Source: Liquidambar formosana (lineage: Eukaryota; Streptophyta; Magnoliopsida; Saxifragales; Altingiaceae). From it: DNA of 64,000 bases. Positions 33,718 through 45,011 of this stretch are shown here, one piece after another. The number at the start of each line of letters is the position of its first letter. The first letter of the stretch is position 1. The position numbers and the translations under genes are program-made. Location: positions 17,919,053 through 17,983,052 of the forward strand of contig CM077826.1 of assembly GCA_039720395.1 (NCBI GenBank), given 5' to 3'. The notes under the pieces are model-generated. The model was not told the origin of the DNA. It saw only the letters and a list, made by a program, of their open reading frames with translations, and made no database searches.

Positions 33718-35270
33718 TTGTAAACATAAACTCTCTTAAACAAGTCAGGGTTTGGTAGTATAATAGCACCGTGTTGAGCAAAGTGACACCAAATCCTTAA
33801 TACCTCTTAAATTACCTGTTTTTCATAAGTTTAGTCAATTGTGCAAGAATTTTCTTTCTCTATCTTTTTGGTAATAAAAATAATATCATTTTATTTAAAA
33901 CAGTGATAAAACAAGGAAGCACAACTTTTCTACTTCTTTTGTATTATATTTCAAATTCCTAAGAATTCTATCTTTCCAAGAAATATATATATATATATAT
34001 TACTTAGAATATTATATGACTATAATTAGTTAAATAATCTATTAGATAGCATTGCCATCAGGGGTGGTGGTATAGTGGAAAAGGTGTAAGAGGTTAGGTA
34101 GTTAAGAGTTTGAGTCTTGGTAGTGGTGGCATCATATATTTGTTCTTAGGGTTAAGGTTGGGTTATGACTCAACTGATTTGAGGGTGAATTTACAATTCC
34201 CTCTTTAATGGGCTCATATAGGCCTTTCCTGTGATTAGTTCATCAACGGGTGAGTTAAATAGAATTGTCATGACTAATTATCCCCTTTCACCCTTTTTTA
34301 TGATAAAAAATTTCATGGGTAGTGTTTGAATTAAGGATAGGTTACAAATTTCCCTAAAATGTATCTTTTTTCTGTTCTCACTGTCCAATACACATGTTAG
34401 GATTAGTTTGGGTTTAAAAGTTTTGAGATACTCCTTGTTTGGTAACATATATATACATATATGAAAATGATTAAGTGTGGATCGTCCCTGACAATTTACA
34501 TGAAATCGCATGGCTGGGAGCCGTAATGGATGGGTTCGCACTCGATCATCTTCACTTTTTAAAACAATGATAGGAATTAAAACATTATAGGAAAATAATA
34601 ATGGAAAGTATTCGTTCATAACCAAATAATTTGTGCAGGAGTGAGTGAATTGAGGGGCGTTAAAGTCTTACTCACCTCAAATCCAACACAAAGTCGACGG
34701 ATTTGAGTTTACCTTAATAATGCTCATGATAAAATCGGGTTACCTTGCATAACCCGCATAATAAATAAGTTGTTCTCAGGTCAACTTCCTGAATTGACCT
34801 AAATTGACACGTCTAATAATTATGTCGTGTTGACACAATTGTCTCTATGGTTTTAGGCATTTTCACTAGGAAAATAGGCATTTGATGTTCATGATAAAAC
34901 CAATGACATGATAGATAAGTAGCATTTGCATTACCTTTCTTTCTTTTTCTTTTTCTTTTTCTTTTTTTTTTTCTTTTTTGTTTGAGTGATGAGTGATCTT
35001 AAATTCAAGCTTATGGATAGCATTGATACCATTTATTAATATTAATGGGAGTATAAGATAAGAATAGGTTTTAATGATTGTAAAGTAAAATTTATAATAA
35101 AAAAAAATAAACAAGAAGAAGAAGAAGAAAATAAAGATAAAAGATAGCCAATGCGCATGATAAATGATCTCTAGTTTTCTTTTTCTTGTTCTATTTTTTT
35201 TTTTTAAAAAGTAATTTGAAATAGCTAAATAGGTTATTTGAGTCATAATCGGATCATATATATATATATA
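33718..35270. other. AT-rich intergenic DNA with a tRNA-like SINE at 34.06 kb
   Basis: At 34060-34240 a plus-strand element has box A-like GGTGGTATAGTGGAAAAGG, box B-like AAGAGTTTGAGTCTTGG and the phrase GGGTTATGACTCAACTGATTTGAGGGTG. Otherwise only AT-rich sequence and a (TC/T)-rich tract at 34938-34980. Confidence 0.45.
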
Positions 35271-35272
35271 TA

Positions 35273-35482
35273 GGATGGTGATCACGTTAGCACGTGCTAA
35301 TATAACTTGTATCAACACATGTATTAGAAGTTGTATCTTATGCATTAGTTGGAAATGAAATACATTGGACCAAGGCAAATGGTACAACTCCCAATGCATA
35401 ATGCTGATATAACTTATATCAACACGTGCTGATGGGAACATAACCGATATAGGATGATAATCAAGTTAGCACGTGCTAATAT
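35273..35482. mobile_element. foldback MITE-like element with CACGTG termini, between (TA)n tracts
   Basis: The 31-bp phrase starting GGATGGTGATCACGTTAGCA at 35273 is repeated directly at 35452, ending GCACGTGCTAATAT. Between them an imperfect inverted repeat pairs TAGCACGTGCTAATATAAC...ATGCATTAGTTGG with the complement of CCAATGCATAATGCTGATATAAC...CACGTGCTG. (TA)n runs flank the whole. No duplication could be fixed. Confidence 0.5.
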
Positions 35483-37342
35483 TAATCAATTTTATTATAT
35501 ATATATATACACTTAAAACCAACTTTATTATTAATCAAATTACATGAGTCACGTCACATTATCTATTTAATAAACTGGTCATGCTCGAATTTGAAAATTG
35601 ACACAATTAATATTCGGATTGACACATACGCGAATAAGTATTTCTCAAGAGAACAAGACCTCCGACAGAAACTACCACTCCTACGTGACAGAAGGAAAGA
35701 GAAAAATAATTTCTATACGAGGAACAGTTTTGGTGCTAGACTATCATACGAAAAACGTTTTTGAGTTTTTGTCCTTTTAGCTGGTTGATGTAGTGATGCC
35801 GGTAAATCGGTTCAAATTTAGGAGGATTTGGTAAAAAGAATATTTTCTGGTTTTTTTTAGGGGATAAAAAGCAAGAACCTTCAACGAAAGAACAGGACAA
35901 CACGAAACAACAGAACAAACACAACAGAAAAAAGAAACAACAGAAGAAAACCGAGAACAACAAAACAAAGGCAAACAAACAAATTGCAAACAGTTCTAAC
36001 TTCGACCAAAAACTGCTAAACCATTTTTTTGGTACAATGAGAAGAGTTGGAACCCCTAATTTATCCTATACATACCTTTTACCCCATCCTTCCTCGCCAC
36101 TAAACCAACCCCAATGACTTACCACTAAACCATTCAATCCTTCAGATATAACCTCCAAACTCCAAATCAGTCCGCAAGCCACGGTGGATTCGGAACATGC
36201 TCTACGTTGTGGACATCTCCCAACCCGTAAGTTCCCATTTTCAACTTCAATCATCATAGTCCAACATTTCCAATTTCGAGTACACACCAAAGAAACAAAA
36301 AACAAAAAAACATGAAGGAACAATAAGTTCTACGCCTAATCCGAAAATCATACGGAGTACATGTTAGAGACTAATACTTCCTCCTCTTTGCATTGCCTTC
36401 CACATCTGTTGCCAAATTCTCATGAAGATTTCAAGTTTGACACAATCCAATATACAGATTCAGCTTAAGTTCAAGTAAAGGAATGAAAATTATTAGATTT
36501 TTCAATAAATTTATTTTTTATTATATGAACCAATAATTAAATAGTGAAAATGTCACACAGCAGTCCATTCATCCCACGCTAGAACCACCTACACCGTATG
36601 TCACTTTTCCGATTTAAAGAAAGAAAAGTTCACTTTACAAAACACTGCTTTAAAGCGAGAGGCCATGAATGGAGAAGCAGTCATTCTAAATCATACTACA
36701 TACATTTACCCCACCCCACCCCACAAAAGAAAAAAACAAAAAAAAAAGGGGCAAAAAGCAGTCAAAAACACCATAAAGAATCAAATTCAAAGTAAAAAAA
36801 ATCTCACAAGGAGGCAACCAGGTTTCAAACCATGCCCCATTCTTACTAAAGGTAGAAACAAGGGAACTTTACCAAAAGTAAATTAAGAATTTCAGAAAGC
36901 AAGCCGACCTGAGAGTCTGAGACAACTATATAAATTTATAACCGAGCAGCATAATTCAAACATTAAAAAATGCCCAAGGCAACGCACATCCTGACATAAA
37001 GAACAAATAACACTAAACCCTCTTTCAAAGAGTAAATTTAGGTCTCTCCCAACAAAAAGAGTCGGGAAGAACAACCTAAGCAGTCTCTTAACATTTTCTC
37101 TTACAAAAACCCTTTCGAAAACCGGATGCCAGAGAGACCCACCCTAGTAATAATAAAACTGGGCTGATCACCCAACATAGACGATGGCCCTACAAATTCA
37201 AACCAATTCACCACCAGAATCCATTGCCTCTCACCGTTGACCCATCTAAAATTTTGTCTCAGGCTCAAATGAAAAAGTTTCTTATACAAACGAACAAATT
37301 CCGGCCTGCATAAATCATTAAAAGACAAACCACTTTACTTAA
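35483..37342. other. intergenic DNA downstream of the HSP70 gene
   Basis: No supported gene. A SINE-like minus-strand segment with TTTAGTGGTAAGTCATTGG and GGGGTTCCAACTCTTC lies at about 36030-36125. The stretch 37000-37342 is probably HSP70 3' UTR. Confidence 0.4.
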
Positions 37343-39825
37343 TTATGCAGAATTTGGGCTAGTTTCTGACTTCTCCGTGTCCATTGGCTCAGCAGCATCT
37401 GGTGGTGGTACTTCACTACTGCCATCTGCAGCATTCTCAGGAGAGGTATTGGAGTTGGTGTTGTCACCACCCTGAGGTTGGGCTTCACTACCCTGTGGAG
37501 GTGCGGTCGGTGGTGCTTCAGGAGCAGCTGGCTTGACTGGCTTAGGTTTTGTCATTATTGGCCTGCAAAACCTGTTGGAGCAGAGATTCTACATTTCAAT
37601 ACTATGAACTCATGTTTTATTTAAATTGGTAGGAAAAGCAACATCAGCAACAACTTATAGCAAAGTTCCAAACAAAATGGAAGTTATGAGGAGTTTCCAT
37701 GCTATACAATGTAAACACGCAAATATAGTTGAAGTATTTCCCAACAAGCTAATACAGAATCAAGTTTCTGTCAATTAGCCCCCCAAAACTTGAAATTCCA
37801 GTCCATAATCAAAAGGTTTAACCACCACACCTCACACCCCACAAAACCAAACCAACAAAAAAAGACCGGGCACACACAAATGAAAAGGAAAAAGAAAAAG
37901 TAAGAAAAGAACACTTCAACCATCCAGAGTTCACAGCAAAAAGTAATAATTGAAACCCAGAACGTAACCAGGATTTGATTTCCTTTCCGCAATCGTAAAA
38001 TGGTGTGAAATGGTGGAAAGGTCATTGGACAGTACCTGTCAAGGGCTTCGGCCTTCCTTCTAACATCGGCCGACAAGAGAACTGGAGTAGCGTACTTGGG
38101 AAGTGAGTCCTGCTCCTGTTTTTTCTCCCTTACCCAGGCCTCTGCTTCCACACACTCATTTAAGACCTACAATATAGCAAAGAAAAAATGATACAATTCT
38201 CTGAAGTGTTTTTTAGTATAAATTATATTAAGAAGTGTGTATGTGCACGCATGCCCACACGTGCGATAGAGAGAGAGAGAGATTTACAACTAATTACCTT
38301 CTGCTTTTCAGCCGAGTCAATGTGATCAAATTTGGCATCATTCGACATTGCCGCTTCTCTGTAACTATTAATGCAATAGCCAAGCTGATCGATAACTGAA
38401 CCCCGCTCAGAGTGCTCCTTGTAACGCTCCTCAATGGGGTCTCCTTGCTGCAAGTTGTTAACCCCCCCATCAAACATACAACTCAAATAACTAAAGCACC
38501 TAACTACTCATCCCAACAACAAAGAGCCCTACCTTCTTCAGTTCCTCAAGCTTGGCGATGTAGACCCCTTTAGTTTCATCCTCACCGTCCTCATACAACC
38601 AATCTTCCACCTCCTGAAGTCTAGCAGTGAACTCTTCCTTCTCTGAAGCAGTGACAAAGTCCTGATATTTGTCATGTAGCTGGAAACACAAGAAAACTGT
38701 GAGTTCACAAGTTATAAACCAAAGGTGAGATCTTTGTGCTAGGATAAAGACTTTACCTTGTTTCGCATGTCATATACATAAGCCTCAACAGCATTTTTCT
38801 TGTCTTTTGTTTCTTCCATGACACGGTCTTGCAATGCCATTTCAAACTCTTTCTCTACTGCCTTTTGCAGATCTGCAGGTACCATTCCACCGTAAACCAG
38901 CTCCGATACAGGGATGTTTGTTTTCTTTACCTTTTTCTTTGGAGCCTCAACCTGCACATCAAGAATATTAACACAAACTCGAGTCTGCCACATAAGTTCC
39001 ATAAATATATCTAAACCAATACATCTATGTATATCTACACTTCTACATAACCAAACAATGACACATAAATGCCTCCACACAATTTATCGTAACAGAAAAT
39101 CAACTCGTATCAATCAATCGAATTTGTTGAATAAGTAGTATTAATCATATAAATTATAATATTCATCAAATAGAAATTCTAATATTAGAATATTCATGAA
39201 TTCCAATTCGCATGTATGATACGTAATGTATGATCATGTTCATGTTTGCGAAAACGTAAGAAATCAAAGTATCTTGGCCCTCTCTCATGAGCCGATCCAG
39301 AAGTAGATTGATTAGAAAAATTCTGGTAAATCATCGATTCATCTGGTGTCTAAATATTTGATTCATTTACAACTTTAATAGATCGAAAATTTATGACGTT
39401 AACTAATCAAAGAAATGACAGAATCTATAAAAATTATTCAACAGGATGTGGAAGGAATTCCAGGAGGGCCTTGTGCAAATTGAGAAATCTGATACTTTGA
39501 TAATGTGTGAGATCCCAAATGGAATAATCTTGAATATTGATTCATTAGTTAAAAACCTTCTCCTACTTTTGAATTGACAAAACAAGAACTTTGTGCGAGA
39601 GTCGAAGGCCCAAAGAAAGAATTGGGAATTCGGAACTTAATTTGGAAGCCATATTTCGACCCGGACATCTTTGGGATGCCCCTAATAACCAAAGAATGGT
39701 AAGTGCTTTTCCTTGTGTTAACTTCATCGATTGATTTCGAACACCTGTTCCTCAATAATATCTATTGATACTTTGAAAGTTAGAAGAAAGAAGAAATCAC
39801 TCAATTACCTGGTTGACACAACAAC

Positions 39826-39862
<37 letters not shown>

Positions 39863-42573
39863 TGCAGATCTAATTATCATTTTGATCAGTGACTACTGAC
39901 CTTGGAATCTGTTTCCATCTGCACTGGCTTGTCTCCGGTTTCTGGCACACCATTTTCAACACCAGGGGCATCAGCAGTACCCTTGGCATCTTGCATATTT
40001 ACATCAGTCTCACTGGTACTTGGGGGAGTAGCATCACTAAAAGCTTCATCAGTATCCATCTTAGTAGCCTCCTTTGCGGGCTCTTTTACAACTGGAACTT
40101 CGACTTCCTCTTCTTCCAGGAGCTAAAAAGAATTTAAAATTTGATTAAAAGAACAATCATTGAAGAATTAAATAATGCTCTGAATGTCTGCAATGAGAAA
40201 GGACAATAAATGTCACTAGTACTTACTGTTGCTGACTCAATAGACACAATCCCATGCAAATTCAGGCGAACTTTCACCTTTACCTTTGCCCGCTCGCTTT
40301 TTGTAGCTTGAAACGGACCAATCTGACAATAAACATACAATGTCAATCAGAAATAAATATGTTGCCTTGTATACACCGTGTATCCCTTTTTCTTATTAAT
40401 AGAGCTATTCACTTCATCAAAAAACTAAATAAATATCTTAACCATGAGAATATCAAGTTCGAGATTGTATACAACGAGAAGGTTACTAACCGTATATGTG
40501 CTGATCTTTGCTGGTGCCTGCAATTCACTCACATCAGCATATTGTACATCCACAGAGAATGTGCCAGATCTGTAGAATGTCAAAGCCTTGACACTAGGTA
40601 ATGGATTTCCCTTGGGGAAAACAGTAGTGCTCTGTTGATTATCTGCTGCTCCATTCTGAGAATCCCCAGCAGAGCCTTTCCAGGACAAAGCAATTGGAAA
40701 GGGGAAACACTCGTTGACCTTCAAAACCAAGATATAAATTGTTGCTTATAAAGCAATTCAATACTACATAATAATTGAAGACGTTTAAAAAGGAAAATAA
40801 AAATCTATAAAAAAAATAAAAAAAATGGAGAATAACAGAAGCTAAGTGGCAAATTAATAAGAACTCAGAAGTCACACCCTACTTTTGCCAAAATTTCTTA
40901 CTGTTTTCTGAAAGAGCGAATTGAGGATGTAATATTAATTTAAAATATTTCCAACTTTCCACTACGCAAATTTCAAGACATGTCTGACGGTGAACTTTCA
41001 ATGGCATAGTGAAGGGGCTATTTGCAAAGAAAACTTAACCATGTAAATTTGCTTTTTCATTTCAAACATTACCAACTCGACAAGACTACTCAATTGCACA
41101 AAAATGAATATAGAAAATATCTTCTTTTTTTTTTTTGAAAAAAAAAAATGTCAGAAGCTTAAAGAACCTAAACAAACAATGTGTGAAAGAATGTTACGGC
41201 CCAGAGAGATCAAAGATAGAACCTAAGGTTCAAATCATAAATTATTTGTGACCAACATAAGACATAAAAGACACTAAACTCTAGCCACATATTTTTCCAA
41301 ACAAATAATAGTCTAGTACAGACATACAAGACAAATTGGAGCATACCACGCTTCAGCAAACCAAAACAAAGTACAAAACAACTGGTTAAGAGATGGTTTT
41401 TACCTGGAACTCTCGCACTTTAAATGTGGGACTAAGAATTGCACATTCGAGAGCGGCACCCCTTGCAACACACTCACTCGCATTCATTGTACGCCTAGGT
41501 TCCTTCCCGAAAAACTCCGTCAATATCTTAATAACTGCGGGAACACGAGAGCCTGAACCAACAACCTCAACTGTGTGAATGTTCTCAACTGTAAGCTCAG
41601 CATCAGCCAGAGCCTTCTCCAATGGCATCTTCACACGTTCCAAAATCGGAACACTGATTTTTTCAAATTCTTCCCTCTTGATGAAACCCCTAACATCCTT
41701 CTCATCCATTAAACACTCTATATTCAAAGGTGCCTCTGGATTTGCACTAAGAACCTTCTTCAACTTTTCACAAGCAGCCCGGAGTCTGAGGCAAGCCCTT
41801 GCATTCTGGAAAACATCAATCTTGTACTCTTCCTTGAATTTAGTTGCAAAGTACTGGAACAGAACCTCATCAAAGTCTCTTCCACCCAGAGACCGATCAA
41901 ACGAATGAGCCAATATCTTCAGCTGGCCTTTCTTGTAGCCTGCAACGCATACTTGCATGCTTGCATGGCCAATGTCAACAAAGGCGACATTTAATTGGTC
42001 ATTCTCTGGTAAATCTGTCTTATAAATTCCATACGCCAAAGCTGTTGCAGTGGTTTCATGGATCAATCGGAGAGGGTGCAAACCTGCAATTGTAGCTGCA
42101 TCCAAAACAGCCCTTCTTTGAAGATCGGTGAAATAAACTGGTATCCCAATACAGCAATCCACAACTGCTGCATTCAAATTCTTCTCAGCTATGCCTTTCA
42201 AATTTGACAATACCATTCCCAAAAGTTGGGTTGGCGTAAATGCCTTCGTCTCTCCCAAATAACGCACATGAATCAACGGGAACCCATCAGGCCCTTCGGT
42301 GACAGCAAAAGGCAAGGCCTTGAGATCCCGCTGCAGCTCAGGATCAGAGAATTGGCGGCCAATCAGCCGTTTTATCTGAGAAATCGCATTTTTTGGGTTC
42401 ATCATAGTTGATGCAGCCCCAGCCGTACCAATAAAACGCTGCTTGTCACCGAAGCATACAACAGCTGGGGTCTCACGTTTTGACTCATCATTGAGCACAA
42501 CATCAATCCCTCTTTGCCTCGCAACAGCAACAATGCAGCTCTCGTTACCCAAATCAAAACCCACCACACTCAT
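37343..42573 (-). CDS. HSP70-15: Hsp110/SSE-type HSP70 (Arabidopsis Hsp70-14/15-like), nine coding exons
   Basis: Exons, all with GT-AG borders and consistent phase: 42573-41404, 40718-40491, 40322-40227, 40122-39901, 38951-38757, 38679-38533, 38447-38298, 38166-38036, 37562-37343. The sum is 2559 bp, 852 residues. The nucleotide-binding domain (about 1-385) starts [20 protein letters not shown] and includes the [30 protein letters not shown] and [12 protein letters not shown] phosphate and adenosine motifs. Then come the shortened beta domain, an acidic low-complexity loop (LLEEEEVEV onward, about 495-570), the helical lid with [20 protein letters not shown], and a Pro/Gln/Ser/Glu-rich tail ending [13 protein letters not shown]. 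Hsp110 proteins act as nucleotide-exchange factors and holdases for cytosolic HSP70. Length is normal and no defect is seen. The gene symbol marks the closest named relative as I recall it, not proven orthology. Confidence 0.95.
39100..39790. other. ~700-bp segment of unlike character inside HSP70 intron 4
   Basis: Intron 4 (38952-39900) is much longer than its neighbours. The part 39100-39790 has a mixed composition with frame-like stretches: plus-strand [11 protein letters not shown] and [18 protein letters not shown], and minus-strand [16 protein letters not shown]. It is broken by stops. It looks like an inserted, decayed coding or mobile sequence that I could not identify. A (TA)n tract follows at 39836-39859. 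Confidence 0.35.
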
Positions 42574-42616
42574 CTTCGCAAAGCTGACTTACTTGATTGA
42601 TCGATCTAGTTGGCAA

Positions 42617-43686
42617 TCTAAACAACAACAAATCAGAATCCCATTAGAGACACAGTTACTCAAAAAGAGGTAAAACAGAAGCAAGTAAAAGTATATCAGT
42701 AATCTCTCACAAGAATATCATACAATACACATTCAATGAAAACAACATTATATGTAAAAAAACTCATGCAATACATAAATCTACTGGAAATTTTATCCTG
42801 TTTGGTTAGTAAAATTTGGGTATATTTCGTTGTCCCATGAAAATTGAACGGCTCCATTCATTATTGCATAGCAATTCAACCATCAAACCCATCATCTAAA
42901 AAGGCCCATTTAAGCAAAATTGGAGGTACCGCCACAGATCGTGGTAAAAAAAAAAAACAATTTTAGGAATTCTTGACTTGCCACTTCACGTGGGCCCATC
43001 CATGATGAATTTGAATATGAATTCTTATAAAAAACAATGGGGCAAATCCAAATGCACCCTGATTATATATCCTACAAAAGTAGGAAAGATGCAACAATCT
43101 GTACAACAACAAATCATAATCACATTTCAACACACATTGGCTTCACATATATGTACAAAAACTCAAGCAATTAACGTAAAGCTTGCAGAAACGAATCCCA
43201 CCCCATCGTAACACAACCCATTTAGCTAGTGATTTGCTCCCAAAAATTTACAGCACACTCTAAATAGTATAAATTAAAGAGGAATTAACATGATCCTTTG
43301 ATTGCATATGAGAATATTCCCACAGAATAATCAATAACAAATAAAAATTACATCAAACAAGCAGTACTGGATGCCCAAAAAACAGCCCCGAAAGTAGACG
43401 CAAATCTACAATTTTTCCCTGTGTATCTACAGCAATCAAACAGGTAATAGCACCGTCCCTGTTCCAGACCCAACAAAATCGATTATTTCATCAAATCTGA
43501 TCAACAAACATATTAAACACAGCTAAATCTGGAAATATAAAATCCGGATTCTGTGATCAAACACACCCCAAACCTAACAATCCGACCCAGCCTGGAGAGA
43601 AAAGGTCCCAGATCTGCGTCTCCTATATATATATAGAGATTTGTACGAATCTGATGTGAACGAAAATTAGGGTTTTTTTATCATAC
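42617..43686 (-). other. HSP70 leader (5' UTR) intron, ~1.07 kb
   Basis: Minus-strand donor TCGCAAAG|GTATGA at 43686 and acceptor GTTGTTTAG|ATTGCC at 42617 leave a short leader exon ending about 43 bp upstream of the ATG. The presumed first leader exon (43687 to ~43770) contains GA repeats, common near plant transcription starts. Confidence 0.6.
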
Positions 43687-43984
43687 CTTTGCGATAAAGA
43701 GAGCGTGTCACGGAGAGAGGGTTCTCCTAGATCTTAGAGAGAGACAGAGACAGAGAGAGAGGCTGTGTGGGTTTGGGTTCTGGAATGCTCCGAACGCTTT
43801 CGTATTTGGAAAAGAAGGGGGGTTTGGGAGAATGGCTTTTCGTAGCGTATTATAAGGGGGCCGCCGAGAGATGGAAGGAAAGAAAGAGTGGGGGGAGGGG
43901 TTTTTGTGTGGAAATTTTGGGGGTGTTTACTTGTTTGTGTGTGGGGATCAAGTGGTCCTGGAGATGTCTAGAGAGATCCCCTGT

Positions 43985-43992
43985 TTCTAGAA
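43985..43992 (-). promoter_or_regulatory. heat-shock element core candidate
   Basis: TTCTAGAA, an inverted nTTCnnGAAn pair, within TTTCTAGAAAGATCTTTCC, about 220-250 bp upstream of the presumed HSP70 transcription start. Only two perfect units are adjacent, so strength is uncertain. Confidence 0.4.
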
Positions 43993-44130
43993 AGATCTTT
44001 CCAAGTCCCTGCGTGGTATTGGAATTTTGGAGAAAATACTTTTAGAGGTGGGCTGCCTCTTATGGGCCTTTCTGGGCTTAGGGCTTCGTTTGATTTTACC
44101 CCATAAAAGCCTGGCCCATCACTTCAGCAA

Positions 44131-44432
44131 CGATGCAAAATTCCTTTTAAAAAATTTTAAACATGATCAGGCTTAGCTTGATGTAATAATTTTGTGATGC
44201 TTATATGAGGTGAGTATGGATCAAATAATCCTAAGGATCCTAGCATAGTAGGTTTGGACCATCTATACAGGGGTGAAGCCAGAAATTGAGTTAAGAGGAG
44301 GTGAACTTTGGTTTGTTGTTAGTATTTTATCCTAATTCAAAAAATCGAATTAGATTTCGTTCAAAAAATTTTCCTTGCTTTGTATTTTGAGGTAGAAAAA
44401 ATTGCAAAAAATTTTAATCCATTGATAAAATA
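44131..44432. repeat. segment A, left copy of a duplicated block
   Basis: About 300 bp starting GATGCAAAATTCC, repeated 1834 bp downstream at about 45966-46265 with roughly 4-5% differences. It lies outside the Helitron whose interior holds the second copy. It contains CAGGGGTGAAGCCAGAAATT, a relic of the hAT-like terminus seen at 47.92 kb. Confidence 0.85.
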
Positions 44433-45011
44433 GCAAGAGATTGGGGGGGGGGGATTATTGAGGGCTTTATATGGAGAAAAATATAATAATAAGAGGGGTG
44501 GGAACAAATAATAAAGGCTGTTAAAAAAAAAAAATTAAGGGATGGTAAATATAGAATTTCAAAAAGTTAAAGGCATTTTTTTTTATTATAAAAAAACCAG
44601 GTGAGGTATAGGCTGTGTGTTGGGCCTACTATGACTAGTCAATGCCGACAGGCGGCAATCGAAGAAATTAAGCTCAAATCCATTTTTCATTCTATGGGAT
44701 TAATCCCTTTTTATAAGTAGAAGAGGAGCACCTTACTTCACAATATCTTCTCTTCTCTCTCTAGTTATTCATTATTCATTACGTGGTTAAAAATAATTAT
44801 TCCATAAAATCTAATGGCCGATGGCTTTCTTTAGTTATTCATTAGGTTGTCAAAAATGATTATTGCAGTAGATGCATGGCGGCTTTCTTTAGTTATGGTG
44901 GCTTTCTTTAGTTATTCGTTTGGTAAAAATAGTTATTGCAGAGACAATTTGACAAATAATGGCTCTCATGCAATCAAGCAATCTATATATATATCTATAT
45001 CTATATCTATA

